The notes under the pieces were generated by a model that saw only the letters and a program-made list of their open reading frames with translations, was not told where the DNA came from and made no database searches. The position numbers and the translations under genes are program-made. Of a stretch of DNA of 64,000 nt, positions 8,958 through 23,593 are shown piece by piece. The stretch spans positions 186,001 to 250,000 of the forward strand of contig QQVP01000119.1 of the NCBI GenBank assembly GCA_003389215.1, in the 5' to 3' direction. Within the stretch, counting starts at the first letter, position 1; the number at the start of each line of letters is the position of its first letter. This stretch comes from Planctomycetota bacterium (GTDB lineage Bacteria; Planctomycetota; Planctomycetia; Pirellulales; UBA7805).

Positions 8958-8977
8958 GCAATTGGCACGCCAATTGC
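8958..8977. promoter_or_regulatory. Operator-like palindrome upstream of ECF sigma gene
   Basis: GCAATTGGC and GCCAATTGC form a perfect nine-base inverted repeat around a two-base centre. It lies 53 bases upstream of the sigma factor start in the divergent region, a place where a regulator or a transcript hairpin could act. Confidence 0.55.
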
Positions 8978-8988
8978 CATTCAGAGCC

Positions 8989-9002
8989 CGTAAAGCTTTA
9001 CG
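8989..9002. promoter_or_regulatory. Second palindrome before ECF sigma gene
   Basis: CGTAAAGCTTTACG is a perfect 14-base palindrome 28 bases upstream of the preferred sigma start and only 12 bases after the first palindrome. Two such sites in 45 bases are unlikely to be chance, but no known regulator site matches by eye. Confidence 0.5.
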
Positions 9003-9030
9003 AATTCCCAAGTTGGGAGGCAACCAACCG

Positions 9031-9642
9031 ATGACCTCCGCCGCCTTGCGAAGAATTGCACCTCTCGCTGCATCTAACACCAGCAGAGGAGCACGGAAAT
9101 GGACCCAAATGCAGGACACGACTGCCGAGATTGTCGCCGCCGCTCAGCGAGGCGATCGGGATGCGCAGCGCGAACTGTATGAGTTGTCCCATCAGAACGT
9201 CTATCGCTTGATGGTGCGGATGGTGGGCTTGCAGGATGCGGACGATCTGACTCAGCAGGTGTTTCTGCAAGCGTTTCGCAGAATCGACCAGTTTTCAGGT
9301 CGATCCCAGTTCAGCACTTGGCTGTATCGCCTGGCGGTGAATGAATCCCTTCAACATCTACGACGATCGAAACGAGCCCACTTCCACGTCCTTGAGCACG
9401 AACCGATGGATCATTCATCTGGGCACAGTGACAATGTGGAGCAGAAAGATCTTCTGGAACGCGCGCTAGCAAGGTTGGAGCCGGATCTGCGATCCACCTT
9501 CCTGCTGCGCGAGGTCGAGGATCTTCCCTACGGTGAAATCGCGCTGGCGCTGGACGTGCCGGAAGGAACTGTGGGTTCGCGGTTGAATCGAGCCCGTCGA
9601 GAATTGAAGCAACACCTACTTGAACTTGGTTGGGAGCCGTAG
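9031..9642 (+). CDS. ECF-type RNA polymerase sigma factor
   Basis: GGGAGG lies 10 bases before ATG 9031, giving 204 residues; a later ATG at 9109 (MQDTTAEIV) would also leave the whole sigma core intact. Region 2 is visible as LQDADDLTQQVFLQAFRRI (about 67-85) with the FSTWLYRLAVN promoter-melting part, and region 4 as PYGEIALALDVPEGTVGSRL followed by NRARREL. It directs RNA polymerase to a small stress regulon. The next gene is its membrane anti-sigma factor, and copper efflux genes follow, so a metal-stress regulon is the natural inference. Confidence 0.92.
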   Translation: MTSAALRRIAPLAASNTSRGARKWTQMQDTTAEIVAAAQRGDRDAQRELYELSHQNVYRLMVRMVGLQDADDLTQQVFLQAFRRIDQFSGRSQFSTWLYRLAVNESLQHLRRSKRAHFHVLEHEPMDHSSGHSDNVEQKDLLERALARLEPDLRSTFLLREVEDLPYGEIALALDVPEGTVGSRLNRARRELKQHLLELGWEP

Positions 9643-9643
9643 G

Positions 9644-10492
9644 GTGAATTGTTCCGAAGTCCAGGAGCGCCTTTCCGCCTATTTTGACGGCGAGTTAGCT
9701 GACGAAGAGCAGACGGCTGTTGCCGCGCACCTTGAAGGCTGCTCGGCCTGTGGCGAAGAATTGGCGGTCTTTGGAAAACTTTCCGAGATGTCGGCGTCGC
9801 TCGCAGATCCGCAGGCGCCGACTCACTTGTGGAACGATTTGGAAGCAAAGCTTGACAACGACGAAGACCACAATCCGATGCCGTCGGTTGCGGTGGCGCC
9901 GCCGAGTCGCTCGCAGCGATTTCCTCCGCGGCTTTTCGCTATTGCGGCAACTGTCCTGGTTGCTGTCGGTCTGGGTGTCGCCGGTTACAAGATCTGGTTC
10001 TCGCCGGACGAGCACGATCATCTGGCCATCAACTTCGAGCACTACTTGGAGGAGTTCGACAAGGACCCAGAGAAAGCCCAACGGATTCTTCTGGCCAAGT
10101 ACGATGGACGGCCGACAACCGTGCAGGAGGCGGCTGCGAAGTTGCAGTACGAGCCCGTCATCGCCAAGGGCCTTCCATCGGGCTGTTCGCTGAAAGACGT
10201 GTACTTGCTGGACATGCCGTGCTGCACGTGCGCTCAGGCGGTTTGTCGGTGCGACGATGGCCAGCATATCGCCGTCTTCGAGCACGACCTAGACCAGCCG
10301 GTGTGGTTCGGTGACCGGCCCTCCATCGACTGTCTTTGCGATGGAAAGCCGACCAATATAGTCCAGATCGACGATCGCCTGGCCGCCACCTGGAAACAGG
10401 GAAACCGCTACATCACCGTCATCGGAGCGCGCGATCTGGAAGACGTGACGCGATTTGTGGCCCATCTGAGCGGGCCGAAACCAAACGGCTGA
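9644..10492 (+). CDS. Zinc-finger anti-sigma factor with Cys-rich outer domain
   Basis: GTG 9644 starts one base after the sigma stop, with GGGAG about 7 bases ahead; 282 residues. The N-terminus is a ZAS domain with C3, H29, C33 and C36 (HLEGCSAC), which in this class binds the ECF sigma factor. One membrane helix spans about 97-118. The outer domain (120-282) carries eight Cys: C181, C193, C194, C196, C201, C203, C230 and C232 (CCTCAQAVCRC, CLC). I infer a sensor of copper, silver or thiol state that releases the sigma factor. The sensing domain is not one I can name. Confidence 0.87.
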   Translation: MNCSEVQERLSAYFDGELADEEQTAVAAHLEGCSACGEELAVFGKLSEMSASLADPQAPTHLWNDLEAKLDNDEDHNPMPSVAVAPPSRSQRFPPRLFAIAATVLVAVGLGVAGYKIWFSPDEHDHLAINFEHYLEEFDKDPEKAQRILLAKYDGRPTTVQEAAAKLQYEPVIAKGLPSGCSLKDVYLLDMPCCTCAQAVCRCDDGQHIAVFEHDLDQPVWFGDRPSIDCLCDGKPTNIVQIDDRLAATWKQGNRYITVIGARDLEDVTRFVAHLSGPKPNG

Positions 10493-10523
10493 CGAGATAT
10501 CGCGTAATTCGAGCCACCTGCTG

Positions 10524-10543
10524 CACCGGCGCTTCGGCCGGTG
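10524..10543 (+). terminator. Hairpin after the anti-sigma gene
   Basis: CACCGGC and GCCGGTG pair around GCTTCG, 31 bases after the anti-sigma stop. There is no run of T after it, so it may be a weak terminator or an mRNA-stabilising hairpin rather than a classic intrinsic terminator. Confidence 0.4.
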
Positions 10544-10614
10544 TGGCTTCTCGGCTGCGCCCTACAGCGCGATAATGGGTTGTTGTCCAAGGCGCACGGC
10601 GTGATTGGCACTCG

Positions 10615-10633
10615 TTCGGGAAATAATCCCGAA
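10615..10633. promoter_or_regulatory. Operator-like inverted repeat in cusB leader
   Basis: TTCGGGA and TCCCGAA flank AATAA, a perfect seven-base dyad 107 bases before the cusB start. Its size and symmetry fit a dimeric repressor or activator site. Confidence 0.5.
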
Positions 10634-10637
10634 ATTC

Positions 10638-10684
10638 ACGCCACGCGTGAAGAATATGCACACGTCGTGCATCAAACGTGGCGT
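10638..10684. promoter_or_regulatory. Nested inverted repeat in cusB leader
   Basis: An outer arm ACGCCACG (10638-10645) pairs with CGTGGCGT (10677-10684). Inside it ATGCAC (10656-10661) pairs with GTGCAT (10667-10672). The two-level structure, 55 bases before cusB, could be a folded 5' leader or stacked protein sites. Confidence 0.5.
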
Positions 10685-10739
10685 AAGGGATAGGGTCGCG
10701 CCGCGCAACTTCCAACCCTTGCCTATTATCGAGGTTCTC

Positions 10740-13418
10740 ATGAGAAATCCATTTGATACGCAGTGGTGCAAGGACCTGTATCAAAAGCACCACTGGAAAA
10801 TTCTCGTTGCCCAAGCACTGGTGTTCGCGGCTGTCGGCTACCTAGTGGCCCGCGGCCTCGGCGGCTCGGCAAATCCGCAGTCTGAGGCGAACGGCAGTAA
10901 TGCTGCAGTTACGAAGGTCGCTGCGGGGCCGAGCATGTGGACGTGCTCGATGCATCCGCAGATCCGCTCGCCCAATCCAGGCGATTGTCCGATTTGCGGA
11001 ATGGATTTAATTCCGGTGGCGACCACGTCGGGCGGGATGCGGACGATCACGATCAGCCCAGAGACGCGGGCGTTGATGAATATCGCCTCGACGCCCGTCG
11101 AGCGGAAGTACGTCTCGCACGAAATCCCGATGGTCGGCAAGGTGGATTATGACGAGACGAAGTTTGGCTACATCACCGCGTGGGTGCCAGGCCGATTGGA
11201 TCGCCTGTACGTCGATTACACGGGCGTCCAAGTCAATAAGAGCGACCACATGGTCTACATTTACAGCCCTGAACTCTATTCGGCACAAGAAGAATTGATC
11301 CAGGCCCTCAAGTACCGGACCGACCGCCAGAGTACGACGCGGCTTCCTTCGATCGACCTTGTCGAGGCGTCACGGGAGAAGCTGCGGCTGCTTGGCCTAA
11401 CCGAGGTTCAAATCAAGGAAATCGAGAAACAAAACAAGCCGACCGATCATCTCACGATTTACTCGCCCGTCAGCGGCATCGTGATCGAAAAGTTGAAGCA
11501 AGAGGGCGAGTATGTAAAGACAGGCGAGCGGATCTATACGGTCGCCGATTTGAACCAGGTGTGGGTCCATCTGGACGCCTACGAAACGGACCTGCCGTGG
11601 ATTCGTTACGGCCAGGATGTCACGATCACGACCGAGGCGTATCCAGGCGAAGAGTTTCACGGCCGGATTGCCTTCATCCAGCCGGTGCTGAACGACAAGA
11701 CGCGAACGGTCAAAGTCCGCGTAAACGTTCCCAATCCTGATGGCAAGCTGAAGCCGGATATGTTCGTGCATGCGCTCGTCCGGCCGAGGGTTGCCGCGGG
11801 CGGGCGAGTGATGGACCCCAGCCTGGCCGGCAAGTGGATCAGCCCGATGCATCCGGAGATCGTCAAGGACGAGCCTGGCAAGTGCGACATCTGCGGCATG
11901 CCGCTGGTCCGCGCCGAATCATTGGGCTACGTCACGCCCGACACGGACGAGAAGAGCCCGCCGCTGGTGATTCCGTATTCCGCTGCGCTCGTCACGGGCC
12001 GTCGGGCAATCGTCTACGTCGAACTGCCCGTGATGCCGAGTGGCGTAGAGACCGCATTCCAGGGAATCAGTGCCGCCATCGACACAGGCAGCATCGAACA
12101 GATTCGGCAGGCGTTTGCCGTCTTCAGCAGTGTGCTCGATCGCCCCTACGATCAACCTGGCACAGATTACGCCCGCGCGCTGTGGAACCGGTACGCCGAT
12201 CGTTTGGCCGAGCACGCCCTGGCAGGCAAACGTGTTCGCTCGAAACAAGAAGCGGCGGCCGTCTTTGCTCGGATTGAACCGATCATGAATCAGTTGCGCG
12301 AGGAGTACGGTCCGATCGGCCAGCCTACGTTTGAAGGCCGCGAGATCGTCTTGGGACCACGCTCAGGCAATTACTACCTCGTGCGGCACGGCCTGAAAGA
12401 GGGCGAATTGGTTGTGACACAAGGCAACTTCAAGATCGACGCCGAGATTCAGATTCAGGCCAAACCGAGCATGATGACGCCCGAAGGTGGCGGAGGCGGT
12501 GGCCACGACCACGGTGGAGGCGGTCCCAAGAAAACGACCAGCGACGAACACGCCGGACACAAGATGGCGCTGCCAGCAGCATTCAACAACCAGATTCGCG
12601 ATCTCCAGGCGGCTTATGAACAGGTCGAGCAAGCTGTCGACCAGCAGGACATAGGCAAGGTCACGGCGGCTTTCGCGCAGTTCCGCCGCGCTCTCGAAGC
12701 GGTTGACGGAACGCTGCTGACGGGCCACGCCCGCATGCAGTGGAAAGAGTTTGCCATGTTGTTGGGCAACGACGCCGTCGAAGGTCGTGACGTCAAGCAA
12801 ATGTCCGAAGCCGATCGGCTCTTTCTGGCGCTCAAGGGAAACATGCGACGAATGCGCGACCAGTTGGGCATCACGCCCGACGCACAGCCCCACATCGAGC
12901 ACATCGCCGTCTCACCTCAGTTTCAAGCGGAGTTGGCGGCGATCTGGGAACGCTACCTGGCGATCCAAAAAGAGCTGGCGGCCGATCAGTTTCCCCAGGC
13001 TCGCAACGCGCTGACCAACCTCGAATCGGCCGTCGCCGCCGTGGACGACTCCATGCTCACCGGACGCGCGAAGCAAGTCTGGGAGCGGGAAAAGGCCAAC
13101 CTCTCCAAGCTGATTGAGGGCCTCCGACAGGCTCAGGACATCAAAGCCATGCGAGCCGCATTCAAACCGCTCTCGGAGGAAGTTGGTGTATTGGCCAAGT
13201 CCTTCGGCTTCGGTGAGGCCGGACCGATTTATGAACTGCACTGCCCAATGGCTTTCCAGAACAAAGGAGCCATCTGGTACCAGGAAAACGATCAGGTACG
13301 CAACCCGTATTACGGCTCATCAATGCTCAAGTGCGCCGATCGTGTGGAAAAGGTCGTGCATGACGAACCGGCCATGCCGGATGCACACCAGTCGCACCAG
13401 GATCATTCGCAACACTGA
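10740..13418 (+). CDS. cusB: Copper/silver RND efflux adaptor (CusB-like), with extra metal domains
   Basis: ATG 10740 has GAGG six bases ahead; 892 residues, about twice a minimal CusB. After a membrane anchor (20-38) comes a heavy-metal-binding domain (TCSMHPQI to CPICGMDLIP, 68-92), then the adaptor core with beta-barrel and lipoyl halves (SPVSGIVIEKL, VADLNQVWVHL), a second metal domain near 365-395 (SPMHPEI, CDICGMPLV) inserted before the last part, a His/Gly linker, and two DUF3347-like helical repeats from about 610 and 723 ending in CPMAFQNKGAIWYQ. It links the inner-membrane pump to the outer envelope and delivers Cu+ or Ag+. cusA follows 25 bases later. Confidence 0.93.
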   Translation: MRNPFDTQWCKDLYQKHHWKILVAQALVFAAVGYLVARGLGGSANPQSEANGSNAAVTKVAAGPSMWTCSMHPQIRSPNPGDCPICGMDLIPVATTSGGMRTITISPETRALMNIASTPVERKYVSHEIPMVGKVDYDETKFGYITAWVPGRLDRLYVDYTGVQVNKSDHMVYIYSPELYSAQEELIQALKYRTDRQSTTRLPSIDLVEASREKLRLLGLTEVQIKEIEKQNKPTDHLTIYSPVSGIVIEKLKQEGEYVKTGERIYTVADLNQVWVHLDAYETDLPWIRYGQDVTITTEAYPGEEFHGRIAFIQPVLNDKTRTVKVRVNVPNPDGKLKPDMFVHALVRPRVAAGGRVMDPSLAGKWISPMHPEIVKDEPGKCDICGMPLVRAESLGYVTPDTDEKSPPLVIPYSAALVTGRRAIVYVELPVMPSGVETAFQGISAAIDTGSIEQIRQAFAVFSSVLDRPYDQPGTDYARALWNRYADRLAEHALAGKRVRSKQEAAAVFARIEPIMNQLREEYGPIGQPTFEGREIVLGPRSGNYYLVRHGLKEGELVVTQGNFKIDAEIQIQAKPSMMTPEGGGGGGHDHGGGGPKKTTSDEHAGHKMALPAAFNNQIRDLQAAYEQVEQAVDQQDIGKVTAAFAQFRRALEAVDGTLLTGHARMQWKEFAMLLGNDAVEGRDVKQMSEADRLFLALKGNMRRMRDQLGITPDAQPHIEHIAVSPQFQAELAAIWERYLAIQKELAADQFPQARNALTNLESAVAAVDDSMLTGRAKQVWEREKANLSKLIEGLRQAQDIKAMRAAFKPLSEEVGVLAKSFGFGEAGPIYELHCPMAFQNKGAIWYQENDQVRNPYYGSSMLKCADRVEKVVHDEPAMPDAHQSHQDHSQH

Positions 13419-13443
13419 ACAGTCACCAACGTCGGATTCGTCG

Positions 13444-19473
<6,030 letters not shown>

Positions 19474-19486
19474 GCATAGACATACG

Positions 19487-19840
19487 ATGGAACACCCAAA
19501 GTATCAGGACCAGTTGAGCGAACAGGTGGCCAAGAAAGAACAACGTAAACTCAGAGACCGCAGCAACCAGGATCGCAGCATTTGGTTCGGCCTAGGCATG
19601 TTCGGGCTGGTCGGCTGGTCGATCGCGATCCCGACGTTGATCGGCATCGCTGTCGGCCTTTGGATCGACCGGACGTTCGAGCACGACTACTCCTGCACGC
19701 TGATGAGCCTGTTCGTCGGAGTCGTCATCGGCTGCTCGATCGCCTGGTACTGGGTCAAGCGAGAAAGTCTTGCGGCCGAAGAGTCGGACAACGAATTGCA
19801 AAGCAAAGCAGACACGCAGAAGCAGGGAACTCAAGAATGA
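19487..19840 (+). CDS. atpQ: N-ATPase AtpQ (AtpI-like membrane protein)
   Basis: 117 residues from ATG 19487. A charged, Lys-rich start is followed by two membrane helices (about 36-60 and 68-88: FGLVGWSIAIPTLIGIAVGLWID and TLMSLFVGVVIGCSIAWYWV). AtpQ is specific to N-ATPase operons and resembles AtpI, which helps assemble the c ring. The stop overlaps atpR by four bases. Confidence 0.88.
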   Translation: MEHPKYQDQLSEQVAKKEQRKLRDRSNQDRSIWFGLGMFGLVGWSIAIPTLIGIAVGLWIDRTFEHDYSCTLMSLFVGVVIGCSIAWYWVKRESLAAEESDNELQSKADTQKQGTQE

Positions 19841-20130
19841 ATCCAGCCTGGATAGTCGGCGCGGTAGCCGTGGGAATTGCTCTCGGCGTGATTTACTTCG
19901 GCGGGCTGTGGTTGACCGTGCGCGGTGTGCCAACCATGCGGCAACCGGCGTTTTGGTTCCTTGTGAGCTTTGTGCTTCGCATGAGCGTCGTGTTGTCTGG
20001 CTTTTACATGGTTATAGGAGGACGTTGGGAACGGCTGGTCGCCTGCATGGTCGGCTTCTTGCTCGCCCGTACGTTATTGATTCGTCATCTGCGCGACGTG
20101 GGGCAGGCTTCCAGCCTGCCAAATGCATAG
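19837..20130 (+). CDS. atpR: N-ATPase AtpR
   Basis: 97 residues, starting in an ATGA overlap with atpQ. Three hydrophobic helices (about 5-28, 40-60, 65-82) match the small AtpR membrane protein, whose precise role is not settled; a role in c-ring assembly or stability is proposed. The last ten residues (GQASSLPNA) are written by a palindromic repeat that has been inserted across the end of the gene, replacing the original C-terminus. Confidence 0.85.
   Translation: MNPAWIVGAVAVGIALGVIYFGGLWLTVRGVPTMRQPAFWFLVSFVLRMSVVLSGFYMVIGGRWERLVACMVGFLLARTLLIRHLRDVGQASSLPNA
20101..20120. repeat. Palindromic repeat at the end of atpR
   Basis: GGCAGGCT and AGCCTGCC pair around TCC. The element forms the last codons of atpR and would fold as a hairpin in the operon mRNA just before atpB. 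It looks like a dispersed short palindromic element rather than a native gene end. Confidence 0.6.
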
Positions 20131-20138
20131 GCCCAACA

Positions 20139-20855
20139 ATGGACATCAAAGACTTGAGCCCCGACGACGCAGTGCTCTGGCAGTGGGAGTTTGTGTCGTT
20201 GAACTACACGATCGTTTACACCTGGCTCGTGATGGCCTTGCTCGTCATCGGATCGTGGTTTGCCACGCGAAGGCTATCCGCGGGTCGGAACATGTCGCGC
20301 TGGCAAAACTTCCTGGAAATCATCGTCGGAACGATCAACAACCAGATTCGCGAAGTGAGTCAGCAGCAGCCCGCGCGCTATTTGCCGTTCATCGGCACTC
20401 TGTTTCTGTTCATCGTCACGTCGAACCTGCTGGCCGTTGTGCCTGGATTCCACGCGCCCACCGCTTCGCTGTCCACAACCGCGGCATTAGCCATCTGCGT
20501 ACTGGTCGCCGTGCCGTTTTTCGGTATCGCCAATCAGGGTCTACTCGGTTACTTGAAGCTGTACGTGCAACCCACTCCGTTGATGCTGCCCTTCAACGTG
20601 ATCGGTGAACTCTCCCGCACGTTGGCGCTGGCGGTGCGGCTATTCGGCAACATGATGAGCGGTGCGAAGATTGCCGCCATCCTGCTGGCCATCGCCCCGT
20701 TGTTTTTCCCGATCTTGATGAACGCGCTCGGCCTGCTGACCGGCCTGATCCAAGCCTATATCTTTGCCATCTTGGCCTTGGTGTACATCGCATCGGCAAA
20801 CCAGGCGCACGGCAGGCGCGAGTCCAGAGTCCAGAAGGAAAAAGGTACAGCATGA
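20139..20855 (+). CDS. atpB: N-ATPase subunit a
   Basis: 238 residues, membrane channel subunit. The essential Arg is visible as R167 in LALAVRLFGNMMSG, preceded by PFNVIGELSRTLA. Around five or six hydrophobic helices are present. Subunit a conducts the coupling ion to the c ring. Length and motif are normal for the N-type, which are shorter than E. coli AtpB. The C-terminus ends in a basic polar stretch that may partly derive from the repeat-like sequence downstream. Confidence 0.94.
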   Translation: MDIKDLSPDDAVLWQWEFVSLNYTIVYTWLVMALLVIGSWFATRRLSAGRNMSRWQNFLEIIVGTINNQIREVSQQQPARYLPFIGTLFLFIVTSNLLAVVPGFHAPTASLSTTAALAICVLVAVPFFGIANQGLLGYLKLYVQPTPLMLPFNVIGELSRTLALAVRLFGNMMSGAKIAAILLAIAPLFFPILMNALGLLTGLIQAYIFAILALVYIASANQAHGRRESRVQKEKGTA

Positions 20856-20909
20856 TGATCCTTCCGACTCTCAACTCTCGACCCTCAATTACTAGAAAGG
20901 AGCACACTT

Positions 20910-21188
20910 ATGGATAACATCGGACTGATCGGCGTGGCGTCGATCTTTACCGCCGGTATCACCATCGCGATCGGCTCGATTGGGCCAGCACTGGGCGAAG
21001 GCCGCGCGGTGGCCCAAGCGCTGAGTGCCATCGCGCAGCAGCCGGACGAAACGAATCGCATCACGCGGACTCTCTTCGTCGGATTGGCGATGGTCGAGTC
21101 CACGGCCATCTACTGCTTTGTTGTGTCGATGATCCTGCTTTTTGCCAATCCGGTGTGGGACTACGTCCTACCTGCGACGGGCGGATGA
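20910..21188 (+). CDS. atpE: N-ATPase subunit c, sodium-type
   Basis: 92 residues, two membrane helices, with AAGGAG eight bases ahead of the ATG. The first helix carries GPALGEG with E30, and the second carries E63-S64-T65 and Y68. In the Na+-binding c rings of Ilyobacter-type enzymes the ligands are Gln in helix 1 and Glu-Ser-Thr...Tyr in helix 2; here helix 1 has Glu instead of Gln, as reported for N-ATPases. So Na+ coupling is the likely ion use, with the second carboxylate allowing other stoichiometry. An ion assay would decide. Confidence 0.95.
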   Translation: MDNIGLIGVASIFTAGITIAIGSIGPALGEGRAVAQALSAIAQQPDETNRITRTLFVGLAMVESTAIYCFVVSMILLFANPVWDYVLPATGG

Positions 21189-21213
21189 GAGAGACAGGTC
21201 GAGGAGCTATCAC

Positions 21214-22011
21214 GTGATAGATTGGTTTACAGTCGTCGCACAGATCGTCAACTTCCTGATCCTCGTTGCGCTGTTGAAGTATTTTCTGTACGGCCGCATC
21301 GTCGAAGCGATGAACAACCGTGAAAAGGAAATCGCCAAACGCTGGGATGAAGCCGAGCGAGAGCGGGACGAAGCCACTCAGGAGCGTCAAGTTGCCCAGC
21401 AGAAGAACCGAGAGCTAGACGAACAGCGTGAACGTCTGCTGACCGAAATCCGTGAAGAGGTCGAAGCTCACCGGCAGGAATTGACGGCGAAGGTGCGAGA
21501 AGAAGTGGACCAGCTTCAGACGCGCTGGTCAGACGCGATTCGCGAGGAGTCCGACTCATTCTTGCGCGACTTGCGACGGCGTGCGTCAGAGGAAGTGTGC
21601 GCCGTCACCCGTCACGCACTGGCCGACTTGGCCGATGCCGAACTTGAGCGGCGCATCGGAGAGAAGTTCGTCACCAGGATCGATCAACTCAGTGATGGCC
21701 AGCGCGAGGAAGTTATCGCTGCGCTTCAGGAGGGCGATCGCGCCGCCGTCGTACAGACGGCCTTCGAGATGCCGGACGACCTGCGACAGAAAATCGTCCA
21801 GGCGCTGCGTCGCCGATTGCTCGACGACTTGGACGTTCGATTCGAGCAGTCACCAGACTTGACGTGCGGCATCGCCCTGCAAACCAACGCCCACAAGCTG
21901 GCCTGGGAACTGGGCGATTACTTGACGACACTGGAACAACAACTGCAACACACCCTTGAAGAAGAAACATCCATCAAAAAGGCGCGTCGCGAGGAACTCG
22001 CGTCGAAGTAG
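21214..22011 (+). CDS. atpF: N-ATPase subunit b, long form
   Basis: GTG 21214 has GAGGAG seven bases ahead; 265 residues, longer than the usual 160. One N-terminal membrane helix ([19 protein letters not shown]) is followed by a long charged coiled coil to about residue 120 and a C-terminal domain of about 130 residues. No separate atpH (delta) gene is present in the operon, so this C-terminal part probably supplies the delta-like contact to the F1 head; that is inference from the missing gene and the length. Confidence 0.9.
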   Translation: MIDWFTVVAQIVNFLILVALLKYFLYGRIVEAMNNREKEIAKRWDEAERERDEATQERQVAQQKNRELDEQRERLLTEIREEVEAHRQELTAKVREEVDQLQTRWSDAIREESDSFLRDLRRRASEEVCAVTRHALADLADAELERRIGEKFVTRIDQLSDGQREEVIAALQEGDRAAVVQTAFEMPDDLRQKIVQALRRRLLDDLDVRFEQSPDLTCGIALQTNAHKLAWELGDYLTTLEQQLQHTLEEETSIKKARREELASK

Positions 22012-22025
22012 CGGATTGTAAACGT

Positions 22026-23570
22026 ATGAATCATCCAGACGGAAGACTGCACGACGTTCTCGATCAGACGTTCGACTTGTTCGATCGTGTTTTGGCGTCG
22101 CATGAGCCTCAGCTTGTTCCCGAAGAAGTTGGGCGAGTGAACTTCGTCGGCCACGGAACGGCTCGTGTCGAGGGGCTGCCAGGAGTCCGGTCACAGGAAC
22201 TGGTGCGGTTTCCAGGCGATCAGCTTGGCATGGCGTTTAATCTCGATCCGCACGAAGTCGGCGTGATCCTGCTCGACAAGGGTGAAGGCTTGCACGCAGG
22301 GGCGGAAGTGCGCCGCACACAGCGCGTGCTCGACGTGCCGGTCGGCGAAGCATTGCTGGGCCGCGTTGTCGACGGCGTCGGCCGGCCGGCCGATGGACTA
22401 GGGCCGATCCACGCGGCTCGCCGCTTGCCGGTTGAGCGGCCGGCGGCGGCAATCATGGATCGCGCTCCGGTCACCGTTCCGCTGCAAACCGGCATCAAAG
22501 TCGTCGACGCTCTGATCCCCGTCGGCCGCGGACAACGCGAGTTAATCCTTGGCGACCGCCAAACGGGCAAGACCGCGATTGCCGTGGACACGATGATCAA
22601 CCAGCGCGACAAAGACGTGCTCTGCGTTTACTGCGCCATCGGGCAGCGCGGTTCTTCGGTCGCCCGTGTGATCGAAGACCTCAAACAGCACGGCGCGCAT
22701 GAATACACGGTGGTCATCGTCACGACCGAAGACCATCCACCTGGCGAACAATTCATCGCGCCCTATGCGGCGATGAGCATTGCCGAGCACTTCATGCAGC
22801 ATGGCCGCGACGTGCTCGTCGTGCTCGACGACTTGACGAAACATGCGCGAGCGTATCGAGAACTGTCGCTGCTGCTCCGCAGGCCGCCTGGCCGCGAAGC
22901 TTTTCCAGGCGACATCTTCTACATTCATTCGCGGCTGCTGGAGCGCAGCACGCATCTGCGCGAAGAACTGGGCGGGGGCTCGGTAACCGCGATGCCCATT
23001 GTCGAAACTGAGGCTCAAAACCTCTCTGCGTACATTCCGACCAATTTGATTTCGATCACCGACGGCCAGATCTATCTGTCGCCCAACTTGTTTGACAAGG
23101 GCGTGCTGCCGGCAGTGGACGTCGGCAAATCGGTGTCGCGAGTTGGAGGGAAAACGCAATTGGGCGGTTTTCGCGCCGTCGCCGGTGACCTGCGGCTGTC
23201 GTACTCCCAGTTTGAAGAACTGGAGACTTTTGCCCGCTTCGGGACGAGGCTCGATGAGGAGACCCGCAAGACGCTTGAGCGTGGCCGTCGCGTGCGGGAG
23301 ATTTTCAAGCAATCACAATACGAACCGCTCACAGTCGCGGAGCAAATCGCAATTCTGGTGGCAGTCAACGGTGGCGTCTTTGACGAACTACCGTTGCAAA
23401 ATGTCGCCGAGCAGGAACGAGCCGTTTGCAAGGCGATGCTTGAGCGATTGCCTGATGTAAGCGAGCGAGTGGAAGCAGGCGAGAAACTGACGCCGGAAGA
23501 CCAAGAGTCGATTCTGCGCGTCGCCCGTGACGCCTGTAAAGCAGGATTGCAGCCCAACGCAGCAGATTAA
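22026..23570 (+). CDS. atpA: N-ATPase subunit alpha
   Basis: 514 residues, start ATG 22026 with a weak ribosome site, 15 bases after atpF. The P-loop [13 protein letters not shown] lies near residue 176, with the alpha-type [18 protein letters not shown] and the [32 protein letters not shown] region follow. Alpha subunits hold the non-catalytic nucleotide sites. Confidence 0.96.
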   Translation: MNHPDGRLHDVLDQTFDLFDRVLASHEPQLVPEEVGRVNFVGHGTARVEGLPGVRSQELVRFPGDQLGMAFNLDPHEVGVILLDKGEGLHAGAEVRRTQRVLDVPVGEALLGRVVDGVGRPADGLGPIHAARRLPVERPAAAIMDRAPVTVPLQTGIKVVDALIPVGRGQRELILGDRQTGKTAIAVDTMINQRDKDVLCVYCAIGQRGSSVARVIEDLKQHGAHEYTVVIVTTEDHPPGEQFIAPYAAMSIAEHFMQHGRDVLVVLDDLTKHARAYRELSLLLRRPPGREAFPGDIFYIHSRLLERSTHLREELGGGSVTAMPIVETEAQNLSAYIPTNLISITDGQIYLSPNLFDKGVLPAVDVGKSVSRVGGKTQLGGFRAVAGDLRLSYSQFEELETFARFGTRLDEETRKTLERGRRVREIFKQSQYEPLTVAEQIAILVAVNGGVFDELPLQNVAEQERAVCKAMLERLPDVSERVEAGEKLTPEDQESILRVARDACKAGLQPNAAD

Positions 23571-23593
23571 GAGTCTGGCCCAAGGATAACCTC

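Larger units (their letters stand above)
8622..9030. other. Divergent intergenic region (409 bases)
   Basis: This separates the leftward exported-protein gene from the rightward ECF sigma gene. It holds two perfect palindromes (8958-8977 and 8989-9002) close to the sigma start. No protein in the rest of it can be supported: the open frames have odd composition and no starts with ribosome sites. Confidence 0.6.
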
